Part shown: positions 28,040-40,055 of the stretch, one piece after another
Layout: each line of letters opens with the position of its first letter
Position numbering within the stretch: position 1 is the first letter of the stretch
Origin: UBA1479 sp040218445
GTDB lineage: Bacteria > Pseudomonadota > Alphaproteobacteria > Rhodospirillales > Casp-alpha2
NCBI GenBank assembly: GCA_040218445.1
Contig: JAVJRK010000002.1
Coordinates: 124,001 to 188,000 of the forward strand
Length of the DNA: 64,000 nt
Direction: 5' to 3'
Made by a program: the position numbers and the translations under genes
Notes under the pieces: model-generated
Databases searched by the model: none
Seen by the model: the letters and a program-made list of their open reading frames with translations, nothing else
Told to the model about the DNA's origin: nothing

Positions 28040-29218
28040 TCAACCGCTGCCGCTGCCACCGACGCCATACCGGACCGAAGCAACAGCTTGGGCGGCGATC
28101 CCTTCGCCACGGCCGGTGAAACCAAGGCGTTCCGTCGTCGTGGCTTTCACATTTACCCTGCCGGCATCGATGTTCAGGATTTCCGCAATCCGCGCCGCCA
28201 TGGCTTGGCGATGCGGGCCGACCTTTGGCGCTTCGCAGATAATCGTCACATCGACGTTTACGATGGCTGCATTCCTGTCGCGGACCAGATCACTCGCATG
28301 GGCCAGGAAGATATGCGATTCAGCGCCTTTCCATTTGGCCTCCGTCGGCGGGAAATGTTGGCCGATGTCTCCTTCGCCGACGGCCCCCAGGATCGCATCC
28401 GTCAGTGCGTGCAATCCCACATCCGCATCGGAATGGCCTTTGAGCTTTTGATCGAAGGGAATATCGACGCCGCAAAGACGAACTGTATCCCCCGCCTCGA
28501 ACCGGTGGACATCGAACCCGAATCCGGTTCGTGTTTCGCCCGCTGCCAGGATGTGTTCGGCGCGCATCAGGTCCGCCTCCGTCGTGATCTTGAAGTTGTT
28601 ATCGTCGCCGGGAACCAAGGCCACGGCCAATCCCGCGGCTTCGGCAACGGCGGCATCGTCCGTCAGCGTCTGTCCCTTGGCCGAAGCATGAGCCGTCATG
28701 ATGTCCCCGAACCGGAAGGCTTGCGGCGTCTGCACCCGATAAAGGCCGCTGCGGTCGACGGTTTCCTGAACCAAATCATCAACGCCGCGCTTCAGGGTAT
28801 CGGCGACGGCAAGGGCGGGCACGGCACCGGGGGCTGATTTCAACGCCGCGATTGATTCGGAAATCAGGCGTTCGGAAACGAACGGGCGAGCCGCGTCATG
28901 AATTAGGACGAATTCAGGCGGGCTGCCGCCGCTCAGGCGGGCCGCGAATTCCAACCCAAGACGCACCGAATCCTGGCGTTCCGCACCGCCTGGCGTATGA
29001 CCGGCAATGGAAAGTCCCGCCGCCGCCTGTTCGAACAGGTCCCGGTCGTCCGGGTGAATGACGGCCACGACCTGGGATACGGCCGGATGGTCGACGAACG
29101 CGCGCAATGCGTGGCGGACCACGGGCACGCCGGCCAATTGACGGTATTGCTTGGGCAGGGGGCCGCCGAACCGATGGCCGCGGCCGGCGCCGACGATGAT
29201 GGCCGTGCAATTTGCCAT
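28040..29218 (-). CDS. ispDF: Bifunctional 2-C-methyl-D-erythritol 4-phosphate cytidylyltransferase / 2,4-cyclodiphosphate synthase
   Basis: Catalyses two steps of the MEP isoprenoid pathway. IspD domain (about 1-228): AIIVGAGRGHRFGGPLPKQY, GGAERQDSVRLGLE, LIHDAARPFV and VQTPQAFRFGDI. IspF domain (about 232-390): RTGFGFDVHRFEAGD with the metal ligands DVH, LKGHSDADVGLHALTDAILG (read in parts), GDIGQHFPPT and VNVKATTTERLGFTGRGEG. The fusion is common in alphaproteobacteria. It stands divergent from the CcsA-like gene. Confidence 0.97.
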   Translation of the reverse strand: MANCTAIIVGAGRGHRFGGPLPKQYRQLAGVPVVRHALRAFVDHPAVSQVVAVIHPDDRDLFEQAAAGLSIAGHTPGGAERQDSVRLGLEFAARLSGGSPPEFVLIHDAARPFVSERLISESIAALKSAPGAVPALAVADTLKRGVDDLVQETVDRSGLYRVQTPQAFRFGDIMTAHASAKGQTLTDDAAVAEAAGLAVALVPGDDNNFKITTEADLMRAEHILAAGETRTGFGFDVHRFEAGDTVRLCGVDIPFDQKLKGHSDADVGLHALTDAILGAVGEGDIGQHFPPTEAKWKGAESHIFLAHASDLVRDRNAAIVNVDVTIICEAPKVGPHRQAMAARIAEILNIDAGRVNVKATTTERLGFTGRGEGIAAQAVASVRYGVGGSGSG

Positions 29219-29442
29219 GGGTTTCCGTAACGCCTTTGTGGTAGCGACAGGGTGCAGGAATTATCCGGCGCGGAACATACTGAACAAACGATGGAAATGC
29301 CAATAGAGCATAAAGATATACAAGGACTGGCCCGCAATCGACGGAATAGGGAACGCCGCATGCAACGGGCTCTTGTCAAATCAGCAGCGGGGCGCGATGT
29401 TCTAGCCTGCACATGCCCCCGCATTTGCCAGCGAGATTGAAA

Positions 29443-30258
29443 ATGCCCACCGACATCGCATTAAACACCGCCGCCCTGATCGCGCTGTTGCCGGCCTTGC
29501 TGGCGGCATGGAAAGGGGATGCCGGCCAATCGGCGCCGCGGTTTTGGATGCTGTTGGCCGTCTCGGTCGCCGGTCCCGTGGTCTGGACCGTTGCCGCCGC
29601 CACGGCCATCGCGGATTGGCGTACGGACCTGTCGTTTGCATTATGGGTTTCGGTCAGTGCCAGCATGACCGTTTTCACTGCTGCCGCGGTGTTTGACCGC
29701 AACGTCCTGCGCCTTTCACCGCTGTTCCTGGGCTTGATGGTCTTTCTTGCCGTTCTGGCGTCGCTCAGCCGGAATGCGGTGAACGCGGCCCCATTGGTCA
29801 TTGCCCCCGGGGATGAAGGTTGGCTGTGGTTTCATATCGGTGTGTCCGTTGCGACCTATGCGCTATTGACCGTGGCCGCCGCCGCATCGCTCGCGGCCCT
29901 GCTTCAGGAACGGGCGTTGAAACGCAAAACGCCCCTGAAACGCCCGGCCGGCCTGCCAGCGGTGCTGGAATGCGAAGGGGTCGTCGTGCGCTTCCTGTGG
30001 CTGTCGGCGGCGGTGCTGGTCCTGGGCATGGCCACGGGAACCGCGATAAATCTGACCCATGGCGCCCCCGTGCTCAACGCCGACCACAAGACCATATTCG
30101 CGGTTGCCGCCTTTATTGTTATCTGCGCGTTGCTCTACGCCCATCAGAAAACCGGTGCCCGGGGACGGCAGGTCGCACGCTTGGTGCTTCTTGCGTATTT
30201 GTTCGTCACTTTGGCCTATCCGGGGGTCAAGTTCGTGACCAGCGTGCTTCTGGCATAA
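29443..30258 (+). CDS. CcsA/HemX-like cytochrome c assembly membrane protein
   Basis: 271-residue inner-membrane protein with about eight hydrophobic segments. The later part, WLWFHIGVSVATYALLTVAA and GTAINLTHGAPVLNADHKTIF (read in parts), matches the CcsA/YpjD family seen in cytochrome c maturation and haem handling. The start at ATG 29443 (MPTDIALN) puts the first membrane helix at the N-terminus; the in-frame upstream start at 29413 adds a few charged residues. Exact role is not established for this branch. Confidence 0.75.
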   Translation: MPTDIALNTAALIALLPALLAAWKGDAGQSAPRFWMLLAVSVAGPVVWTVAAATAIADWRTDLSFALWVSVSASMTVFTAAAVFDRNVLRLSPLFLGLMVFLAVLASLSRNAVNAAPLVIAPGDEGWLWFHIGVSVATYALLTVAAAASLAALLQERALKRKTPLKRPAGLPAVLECEGVVVRFLWLSAAVLVLGMATGTAINLTHGAPVLNADHKTIFAVAAFIVICALLYAHQKTGARGRQVARLVLLAYLFVTLAYPGVKFVTSVLLA

Positions 30259-30340
30259 AATTTACGCGTTTTCTCCCGCATTTAGTTGAATTTTCACCCG
30301 TTGTGCCCAATAAATGGGCACGCAAAATGGGGTACCCGAC

Positions 30341-31327
30341 ATGTCGTTGAAAATTGGTGGTGTTGAAATCTCGGATCCGGTGGTGCTGGCCCCCATGTCA
30401 GGCGTCACCGACATGCCGTTCCGCAAGCTGGTCAAGGGCTGCGGCGTGGGGCTTGTGGTGTCTGAAATGATCGCCTCGAAGGCTATGATTTACGCCGCCA
30501 AGAAGACCATGAAAATGGCCACCCATTGTGCCGAGGAACACCCCATGTCGGTGCAATTGGCCGGCTGCGAGCCCGAGGTGGTGGCCGAGGCCGCGCGCCT
30601 CAACGAACAGCGCGGCGCCGCCCTGATCGACATCAACATGGGCTGTCCGGTCAAGAAGGTCGTCAACGGCGATGCGGGCTCGGCCCTGATGCGCGATGTC
30701 GAACATGCCACCAAAATCCTGGATGCCACGGTCAAGGCCGTGTCCATCCCCGTGACGCTGAAGATGCGTATGGGCTGGGATCATGACAGTCTGAATGCGC
30801 CCATCCTGGCCCGCGCGGCCCAGGACGTAGGCATCAAGGCCGTTGCCGTGCATGGCCGCACGCGTTGCCAGTTCTACAAGGGATCAGCGGATTGGAAGTT
30901 CATCCGAGGCGTCAAGGAAGCGGTCGATGTTCCCGTATTCGCCAATGGCGATATCCTCACCCTGGACGACGCCAAGCGGTGTTTGGACGAGTCCGGTGCC
31001 GACGGCGTGTTGATCGGGCGCGGTACCTATGGCCGGCCGTGGTTCCCGGGACAGGTGATCCATTATCTCAAAACCGGTGAATCCCTTGCGGACCCGACGC
31101 TTGAGGCCCAATACGAAATGGTCCGGCAGCATTACGAGGACATCCTCAGCCACTACGGCACCCATGCCGGGGTCAAGATCGCGCGCAAGCACATCGGCTG
31201 GTATTCAAAGGGACTGCCCGGATCGGCCGAATTCCGCGCCGACATCATGGGTCAGGAAGACCCCGACACCGTGCGCGGTAAGCTGGCCCGTTTCTATCTT
31301 CCGTTGATGGAAAGGGCCGCGGCCTAA
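30341..31327 (+). CDS. dusB: tRNA-dihydrouridine synthase B
   Basis: FMN-dependent reduction of uridine to dihydrouridine in tRNA. Key parts: VVLAPMSGVTDMPFRKLV, VQLAGCEPEVVAEAARL, the catalytic Cys in INMGCPVKKVVNGDAGSALM, VHGRTRCQFYKGSADW and GVLIGRGTYGRPW. ATG 30341 (MSLKIGG) fits family starts and has GGGG upstream. Its last base overlaps the ntrB start region (TAATGG). dusB ahead of ntrBC is the classic alphaproteobacterial (nifR3-ntrB-ntrC) order. Confidence 0.96.
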   Translation: MSLKIGGVEISDPVVLAPMSGVTDMPFRKLVKGCGVGLVVSEMIASKAMIYAAKKTMKMATHCAEEHPMSVQLAGCEPEVVAEAARLNEQRGAALIDINMGCPVKKVVNGDAGSALMRDVEHATKILDATVKAVSIPVTLKMRMGWDHDSLNAPILARAAQDVGIKAVAVHGRTRCQFYKGSADWKFIRGVKEAVDVPVFANGDILTLDDAKRCLDESGADGVLIGRGTYGRPWFPGQVIHYLKTGESLADPTLEAQYEMVRQHYEDILSHYGTHAGVKIARKHIGWYSKGLPGSAEFRADIMGQEDPDTVRGKLARFYLPLMERAAA

Positions 31328-32456
31328 TGGAAACCACCGCTCCCCGGGTCCGCTCGGGCGCACCGCGCGCGCATTCACTGGCCGATTCCGCGACGATCCT
31401 GGATCTTTTGCCGGCCCCGGTCGTGACATTGGACGCCGAAGACCGCATCACCATGGCCAACGCGGCGGCGGAACAGTTCTTCAGTGCCAGTGCCGCCTAT
31501 CTCATCGACCGCCCCTTGGGACATTTCGTCCCGATGGATTCTCCCATTCATGGCCTGGTCAATCAGGTGCGTAAGGAAAACGCCCAGGTTTCGGAACATG
31601 AACTGGCCATCGAAAGCCCCCGCCTGGGGCGCCATTTTCTAAGCGTCCAGGGCACCCCCTTGCCGGATTCCCCCGGATACATCGTGCTGATGATGCTGGA
31701 CCGCGGCATCACGGAAATGATCGACCGACAGATGACCCACCGGGGCGCCGCGCGGTCCATCACATCCATGGCGGCCGTGTTGGCGCACGAAGTCCGCAAC
31801 CCGCTTTCGGGCATTCGCGGCGCGGCCCAATTGCTGGAACAAAACGCATCGGACGACGACCGTCCGCTTGCCGAACTGATCCGCCAGGAAGCCGACCGCA
31901 TCTCCACGCTGATCGGCCGCATGGAAATCTTCACGGATTACGGCCCGTTCGAACGCAAACCGGTCAACATCCACAAGGTGCTGGACCGGGTGCAGCGCCT
32001 GGCGGAAACCGGGTTCGGCGCCCACATCCGGTTCCGCGCGGATTTCGATCCTTCTCTGCCGCCGGTGCCGGGCGATCACGACCAATTGGTGCAGATTTTT
32101 CTGAACTTGGTGAAAAACGCCTGCGACGCCTGCCCAGAGGTCGGCGGCGAAATCAACCTGCGCACGGCCTATCAGCACGGGGTCCGGTTCACTTTGTCGG
32201 GCCGCAAGGAGAAAGTCGCTCTGCCCATGAAAGTCTCCATCATCGATAACGGTCCGGGCATTCCCGAGGACCTGACGTCCAATCTGTTCGACCCCTTCGT
32301 GACGTCCAAAACCAACGGCACCGGCCTGGGGCTGGCGCTGGTGGCGAAACTGGTCGGCGACCACGGCGGCGTGGTGGAATGTGAAAGCCGCCCGGGCCGG
32401 ACGGAATTCCGCGTCATGTTGCCGTTCTACGAAGGCACCGAAACGGGAGAAACCGT

Positions 32457-32460
<4 letters not shown>
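31327..32460 (+). CDS. ntrB: Nitrogen regulation sensor histidine kinase NtrB
   Basis: Cytosolic kinase/phosphatase for NtrC, normally controlled by PII proteins. 377 residues: PAS domain (about 20-125, VVTLDAEDRITMANAAAEQFF), H-box VLAHEVRNPLSGIRGAAQLL, N-box LNLVKNACDACP, and ATP-binding G-boxes DNGPGIPEDL and TNGTGLGLALVAKL. The stop overlaps the ntrC ATG by ATGA. Confidence 0.95.
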
Positions 32461-33886
<1,426 letters not shown>

Positions 33887-33890
<4 letters not shown>

Positions 33891-36169
33891 CGTCCCCCAC
33901 AGCGTCCGTGAAAGGCACCTTGGCCCAGTTATGGGCGATGGTCGGCCTGCGCGGCGCAAGCTCGAAACGCCTTTTGGCATACGGCCTGGCGGCGGCGGCC
34001 GTGGTTTCCTGTGTCGCCACGGCATTCATGCTGGTGTTCCGCCCGGCCCATACCCAAGACATCGGCACCATCGTCGCCATGGTCTACCTGGACGGCGCAA
34101 TCCTGCTGCTGTTGGGCATGGTCGTCGGTCAGCGCCTGTTCTCGATCTGGCTTGACCGGCGGCGCGGACAGGCGGGCTCCGGCCTGCACGTGCGCATGGT
34201 GACCTTGTTCGCCCTGGTCGCTACGGCCCCGGCGATTTTGGTGGCGGTCATGTCGGCGACCTTCCTTCATTACGGTGTGCAGGCCTGGTTCAACGAACGG
34301 GTATCGACAGCGCTTGAACAATCCATGGGTGTCGCCAGCGCCTACCTGAAGGAACACCGGGAAAATTTCGGCACGGACATTCTGGCGGTGGCGAATGACC
34401 TGAACATCAATTCGGGCATTCTGACGCGGGAGCCCTGGCGGCTTAACCCGCTACTGACCTTTCACACCCGGTCACGCGGCTTTACCGAGGCCGTCATGAT
34501 TGAAAGTTCCGGCAAGGTCATCGCGCAGTCGGAGTTTTCCCGTCCGCGCGACATCGATCCCATCACGCAGGAACTTCTCCAACAGGCGCAATCTGGGAAA
34601 ATCACCCTGATCCCGCTGGATGATCAGGATCGCATTCGCGCCATTTATAAACTCAACCGGTTCGTGGATACGTATCTGATTCTGGAGCGTTTCGTGAACC
34701 CGGATGTTCTGAACCATATCGACACCATCCAAACCGCCGTCCAGGAGTATCAACGGTTGCAACGCGAACGCGGCGGCCTTCAGGTCAGTTTCATTCTGAT
34801 ATTTACGGTTATTTCCATGCTGCTGCTGCTCGCCGCGGTCTGGACCGGGTTAACCGTCGCGACGCAATTGGCGGAACCGGTCAGTGGGTTGATTTCAGCG
34901 GCCGAACGCATTCGTGACGGCGATCTGTCGACCACGGTGGACATCCCCGACGCGGATGATGAACTGGCATCCTTGTCGCGCGCTTTCAACCGCATGACCG
35001 CGCAAATTCGCGGTCAGCAGGAAGGCCTGATTTCCGCCAACCGGGAACTGGACGAACGCCGCCGCTTCACGGAAACGGTGCTTGCCGGTGTGTCGGCGGG
35101 CGTCGTCGGCCTGGACAAGGACGGCCGTATCAATCTGCCCAACCGTTCCGCTTCGGTCTTGGTCGGTCAGGACCTGCTGAAAGCCAAAGGCCGCGTTCTC
35201 AGCGACGTCGTACCGGAATTTGCTTCCTTATGGGGCGAAGCAAAGCGCCGGACTGACCGCCAACAGCGTGCCGAGGTCAAACTGACCCAGAACGGCGACC
35301 AGCGGACACTTCTGGTCCGTATCGCGGCGGAACGGCTTGGCGGAGAATTACTGGGGTTCGTCGTTACCTTCGACGATGTGACCGAGTTGCTGTCCGCACA
35401 GCGGGCCGCGGCATGGGCCGATGTCGCCCGGCGGATCGCTCATGAAATCAAGAACCCGCTGACCCCCATTCAACTTTCCGCAGAGCGGTTGAAGCGTAAA
35501 TATCAGGATGAAATCACGTCCGATCCGGAAACCTTCGCGACCTGTACGGACACGATCGTCCGACAGGTTGAAGACATCGGGCGCATGGTCGATGAATTTT
35601 CGTCCTTCGCGCGCATGCCGCAACCGTCGATCGGTCGCGAAAATTTCTCCAAACTGCTGACGGAAGTCGTTGTCCTGGAACGTTCCCGCACCAACGACAC
35701 CAAGATCGATTTCGAAATCCCCGCTGGAGACATGATGCTGCGCTGCGACCGCCGCCAGGTCACGCGCGCCCTGACCAACATCCTCAAAAACGCCGCGGAA
35801 AGCATTGAAAGCAGATCATCCGATGATAAAGGGGAGGGCGGCCTGATATCCGTGACGGTCATCGATACTCGGGAGGAAGAAGGCGATAGCGGATCCGTCA
35901 CCGTGGTGGTCGAGGACAACGGCATCGGCCTGCCACAGGAAGGACGTGACCGCCTAACGGAACCCTACGTCACGACCCGCACCAAGGGAACGGGGCTGGG
36001 GCTCGCCATCGTGCGCAAGATCATGGAGGACCATCAGGGGGACTTGCGTCTTGAAGACCGTCCCGGCGGCGGGGCCAGGATCAGCCTCGTGTTCCGGGAT
36101 TTGGATGAAACCGGCGATGATGGCGGCCGCGACCCCATGAAGGTCGCCACAAGCCTGGGACGGGGATAG
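33887..36169 (+). CDS. ntrY: Membrane nitrogen sensor histidine kinase NtrY
   Basis: 760-residue membrane kinase. Three to four membrane helices in the first 120 residues and another near 300-325 flank a periplasmic sensor region. A HAMP domain follows (LAEPVSGLISAAERIRDGDL), then PAS (GVVGLDKDGRINLPNRSAS), H-box DVARRIAHEIKNPLTPIQLS and ATP-binding boxes DNGIGLPQEGRDRL and TKGTGLGLAIVRKI. It phosphorylates NtrX and links to nitrogen, redox and envelope control in other alphaproteobacteria. Confidence 0.96.
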
Positions 36170-36175
36170 ACGGCC

Positions 36176-37558
36176 ATGGCGCAGGACATTCTGATCGTTG
36201 ACGATGAATCGGATATCCGGACCCTGACGGCCGGGATTCTCGAGGACGAAGGATACAAAACCCGCGAAGCCGCCGACAGCCAGGGTGCGCTTGAAGCCCT
36301 TGCCGCGCGCCGGCCCAGCCTTGTCCTATTGGACATCTGGCTGCAGGGCAGCGATTTGGACGGGCTGCAGATCCTAAAGAAGATCAAGGAAGATCATCCG
36401 GACCTTCCGGTTCTGATGATGAGCGGTCACGGCACCGTGGAAACGGCGGTCACCGCAATCAAGGACGGGGCCTATGATTTCATCGAAAAGCCCTTCAAGT
36501 CCGACCGTTTGCTGCTCAACGTCCGGCGCGCCGTCGAAGCGGCCCGCCTGCGATCGGAAAATGAAGAGCTTAAACTGCGGGTCGGATCGTCCCTTGATCT
36601 CATCGGCACGTCTTCGGCAATCAAGGAAATCCAACAGATCATCGAACGGGCGGCACCGTCCAACAGCCGCATCCTGATCCATGGGCCCAGCGGCAGCGGC
36701 AAGGAAATCGTCGCCCGTAACATCCATGCCCGCTCGCAGCGCGCCGAAGCCCCCTTCGTGATCGTCAACTGCGCGACCATGGCCCCCGAAAGGGTCGAGA
36801 CGGAATTGTTCGGAACCGAAGGGGAAGACGGCTCGCGGCGAATCGGAACGTTCGAGCGCGCCCATGGCGGTACCCTGGTCCTTGATGAAGTTGCCGACAT
36901 GCCGCTGGAAACACAGGGCAAGATCGTCCGTGTCCTGCAGGAACAGAATTTCGAACGGGTCGGCGGCACGAATCGCGTTCAGGTCGATGTACGGGTGATT
37001 TCGTCGACAACCCGTGATTTGCAGGCGGAAGTCACTGCCGGGCGGTTCCGCGAAGACCTGTTTTATCGTTTGAATGTCGTGCCTTTGACGGTACCGGCAT
37101 TGGCGGACCGGCGCGAGGATATCCGGGCCTTGACCGACCATTTCATGCATCAGGCCGCCGACGCGACGGGGCAGCAAGCCCGCCGTTTGAGCGAAGACGC
37201 ATTGGCGGCGTTGCAGAGTTACGATTGGCCGGGTAACGTCCGCGAACTTCGCAATGTGATTGAACGGGTGCTGATCCTGGCCCCCGGTGACAATGATACG
37301 ATGCTCGGAGCCAGCATGTTGCCCACGGAGTTTCTCGACGGCATCCGCCGCGGCGGTATCAGCAGCGATGAAGGATATTTATCCAAGCAGTTGCGCGATG
37401 CCCGCGAGGATTTCGAACGGGAATACCTAAGTGCTCAGATGTCCCGGTTCGGTGGCAATATTTCCAAAACCGCCCAATTCGTCGGTATGGAACGCTCGGC
37501 CCTGCATCGCAAGCTTAAGTCCCTGGGCCTAACGGAAGAGGACCGTGGCGCGTCCTGA
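36176..37558 (+). CDS. ntrX: Response regulator NtrX
   Basis: 460 residues: receiver (Asp53 in LVLLDIWLQG, Lys in EKPFKSD), AAA+ core with Walker A GPSGSGKE and Walker B GGTLVLDEVADMP, and a C-terminal Fis-type helix-turn-helix (NISKTAQFVGMERSALHRKL). The GAFTGA sigma-54 loop is absent: the equivalent segment reads ELFGTEGEDGSRRIGTFERA. That is usual for NtrX and argues against sigma-54 activation. It starts six bases after ntrY. Confidence 0.96.
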   Translation: MAQDILIVDDESDIRTLTAGILEDEGYKTREAADSQGALEALAARRPSLVLLDIWLQGSDLDGLQILKKIKEDHPDLPVLMMSGHGTVETAVTAIKDGAYDFIEKPFKSDRLLLNVRRAVEAARLRSENEELKLRVGSSLDLIGTSSAIKEIQQIIERAAPSNSRILIHGPSGSGKEIVARNIHARSQRAEAPFVIVNCATMAPERVETELFGTEGEDGSRRIGTFERAHGGTLVLDEVADMPLETQGKIVRVLQEQNFERVGGTNRVQVDVRVISSTTRDLQAEVTAGRFREDLFYRLNVVPLTVPALADRREDIRALTDHFMHQAADATGQQARRLSEDALAALQSYDWPGNVRELRNVIERVLILAPGDNDTMLGASMLPTEFLDGIRRGGISSDEGYLSKQLRDAREDFEREYLSAQMSRFGGNISKTAQFVGMERSALHRKLKSLGLTEEDRGAS

Positions 37559-37601
37559 CCTGCATTCGCAGGCATGGCGCATCCAAGGAAGGACGCTCTG
37601 A

Positions 37602-38978
37602 ATGAAAATCATCGTTTGCGGCGCCGGTCAGGTCGGCGTCAATATCGCCCGCCAACTTGCCCTGGAAAACCACGATGTAACCATTGTTGATCAGGCGCCG
37701 GATTTGGTGCGCCGGGTCTCCGATACCCTGGATGCACAGGCCGTTGTCGGCCATGCCTCTCATCCCGATGTTCTGGAGCGTGCCGGCATCGCCGACGCCG
37801 ACATGATCATCGCCGTGACCTTGACCGATGAAATCAACATGGTGGCTTGTCAGGTCGCCCATTCGTTGTTCGATGTCCCGACCAAGATCGCCCGCATCCG
37901 GCAAAAAAGCTATCTGGCGCCCATGTGGTCGAACCTGTTCTCGCGCGACAACCTGCCGATCGACGTGATTATCTCGCCGGAAATGGAGGTCGCGCGGGCC
38001 GTCGCGCGGCGCCTGCGCATCCCGGGGGCGATCGACATGATCCCGCTTGCCGACGGCGCCGTGACCTTACTGGGCGTGCGCTGCACGGAAGAATGTCCGC
38101 TGTTGAACACGCCGTTGAAACAGCTGACGCAGTTGTTTCCGGACCTCAATATCGTGGTCGTGGGGCTGGTGCGGGACGGCGAGGCGATCGTGCCAAAGGC
38201 CGAAGACCAGATGCTGGCGGGGGATGAAGTCTATTTCGTGGTCGATACGGCCCAGATCACGCGCGCCATGACAGCCTTCGGCCATGATGCCGGCGAGGCT
38301 CGCCGCCTTCTGATCATCGGCGGCGGAAACATCGGCCTGGTCCTGGCACAGGAGATCGAACGCGAATACCCCTGGGTCAAAGCCAAGATCATCGAACACA
38401 ACAAGGAACGGGCGGAATATATCTCAGGCCAGTTGGAAAGCACGGTGGTTCTCAACGGCGATGCCCGCGATATCGAAATTCTGGAAGAAGCCAACATTCG
38501 CGGCACGGACACGGTCGTCGCCGTCACCAACGATGACGAAAGCAACATCTTGGCGTCCTTGCTGGCCAAGAAGTTCGGCTGTGACCGAACAGTCACCCTG
38601 GTCAATACCTCGATTTACGAACAGCTGATCGGCTCGCTGGGCATCGACGTCGTGGTCAGCCCGCGCAACATCACGGTTTCGACCATCCTGCAGCATGTCC
38701 GCCGCGGCAGAATCCATTCCGTCTATGCCGTTCGCGAAGGGCTGGGCGAACTGATCGAAGCGGAAGCCCTTGAAACTTCTGATCTGGCCGGCAAGACCCT
38801 GAAGGAAATTCAGATGCCGGCCGGGGTCGTCATGGGCGCGATCGTTCGCGACGGCAAAATGCTGTTCCCGCGTGGGTCGACGACGATCGAAGCCGGCGAC
38901 CGGGTCATTCTGTTCTCCGCACCTGAAGCCATCCGTAAGGTCGAAAACATGTTTGCCGTGCAGTTGGAATACTTCTGA
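37602..38978 (+). CDS. trkA: Trk system potassium transport regulator TrkA
   Basis: Peripheral NAD(H)-binding subunit that gates the TrkH/TrkG potassium channel at the inner membrane. 458 residues with two RCK units: the first nucleotide-binding motif MKIIVCGAGQVGVNIARQLA, the second LLIIGGGNIGLVLAQEIE near residue 235, each followed by an RCK-C domain (the last ends GDRVILFSAPEAIRKVENMF). The ntrX-trkA order is typical for Rhodospirillales and Rhizobiales. Confidence 0.96.
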   Translation: MKIIVCGAGQVGVNIARQLALENHDVTIVDQAPDLVRRVSDTLDAQAVVGHASHPDVLERAGIADADMIIAVTLTDEINMVACQVAHSLFDVPTKIARIRQKSYLAPMWSNLFSRDNLPIDVIISPEMEVARAVARRLRIPGAIDMIPLADGAVTLLGVRCTEECPLLNTPLKQLTQLFPDLNIVVVGLVRDGEAIVPKAEDQMLAGDEVYFVVDTAQITRAMTAFGHDAGEARRLLIIGGGNIGLVLAQEIEREYPWVKAKIIEHNKERAEYISGQLESTVVLNGDARDIEILEEANIRGTDTVVAVTNDDESNILASLLAKKFGCDRTVTLVNTSIYEQLIGSLGIDVVVSPRNITVSTILQHVRRGRIHSVYAVREGLGELIEAEALETSDLAGKTLKEIQMPAGVVMGAIVRDGKMLFPRGSTTIEAGDRVILFSAPEAIRKVENMFAVQLEYF

Positions 38979-38988
38979 TCCAGTGAGC

Positions 38989-39657
38989 ATGACGCCGTTT
39001 TCCCCACCAGCCCGCCTGCCCAAGGCCGTCGTGTTCGACTGGGACAACACCCTGGTCGATACATGGCCGATCATTCACGATGCGCTCAATCACACGTTCC
39101 GTGCCTTTGGGTTGCGCGAATGGACGATTGAAGAAACCCACGTCAAAGTCCGAAAATCCCTGCGCGACAGTTTTCCCGGCTTGTTCGGAGACGCCTGGGA
39201 GCAGGCCGGCGACGTGTTTTACGAACGCTACGGCGCGATTCATGCGGAAAAACTGCAGCCGGCAGCCGGGGCAGGGGACCTCATCCGGGTCCTTGCGGAC
39301 GCGAATATCTATCTGTGCGTGGTCTCCAACAAAAAGGGGGCGTTCCTGCGCACGGAGGCAGATGCCCTTGGCTGGACAGGGCATTTCGGCGCCCTGGTCG
39401 GCGCCACGGACGCGCCCCAAGACAAACCGGCACGAGATCCCGTGGATATGGCCCTTTCACCTGGTGGAGTCGCGGCCGGAGCGGATGTCTGGTTCGTCGG
39501 AGACGCGGACATCGACATGGAATGCGCTTATGGCGCCGGGTGTTATCCCGTTCTGGTGCACCCCGATCCACCAAGTATAGACAAATTCGGTGAATTTCCT
39601 CCGGCACTCTATTTCACCGATTGCGATAGTCTTTGCAAGTTCACTCAGACACTGTAA
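38989..39657 (+). CDS. HAD-superfamily hydrolase (phosphoglycolate-phosphatase-like)
   Basis: 222-residue phosphatase of the haloacid dehalogenase fold. Motif I is VVFDWDNTLVDTWP (the first Asp is the nucleophile), motif II is in CVVSNKKGAFL, and motif IV is WFVGDADIDMECA. The start is ATG 38989 (MTPFSPPARL), 10 bases after trkA. It is inserted between trkA and hfq, as in related genomes. Substrate unknown. Confidence 0.88.
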   Translation: MTPFSPPARLPKAVVFDWDNTLVDTWPIIHDALNHTFRAFGLREWTIEETHVKVRKSLRDSFPGLFGDAWEQAGDVFYERYGAIHAEKLQPAAGAGDLIRVLADANIYLCVVSNKKGAFLRTEADALGWTGHFGALVGATDAPQDKPARDPVDMALSPGGVAAGADVWFVGDADIDMECAYGAGCYPVLVHPDPPSIDKFGEFPPALYFTDCDSLCKFTQTL

Positions 39658-39800
39658 GCTCCCTTGAAGGCAACGTAATTTGCCGTGTAGAAACAACGAG
39701 AAAACAGCAACAGGGAGCCCGGAACAAAGTCGAACGCGGCACAACAGCCAGCGCGCGTAAGCGTTTGTTTGGCGGCAAAAAGACTTTGGGGTGGGGAGAA

Positions 39801-40055
39801 ATGTCATCCGAAAAATCACAAAACGTGCAGGACGTTTTTCTTAATCACATTAGGAAAAACAAAACTGCAGTAACGGTGTTTCTGGTAAACGGGGTCAAGT
39901 TGCAGGGAATTGTCACCTGGTTCGATAATTTCTCCGTCTTGCTGCGCCGGGACGGACACACTCAGTTGGTGTACAAACACGCGATTTCGACGGTTATGCC
40001 GTCCACTCCGATCCAATTGTTCGAACCGGATTCTGCCGAGTCCGCCGAGGCTTGA
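39801..40055 (+). CDS. hfq: RNA chaperone Hfq
   Basis: Hexameric Sm-like protein that pairs small RNAs with mRNAs. 84 residues: NVQDVFLNHIRKNKTAVTVF, FLVNGVKLQGIVTWFDNFSV and LVYKHAISTVMP, all typical. Start ATG 39801 has GGGGAGAA upstream; about 140 bp of leader precede it with no structure I can name. The stop overlaps the hflX TTG start. Confidence 0.98.
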   Translation: MSSEKSQNVQDVFLNHIRKNKTAVTVFLVNGVKLQGIVTWFDNFSVLLRRDGHTQLVYKHAISTVMPSTPIQLFEPDSAESAEA

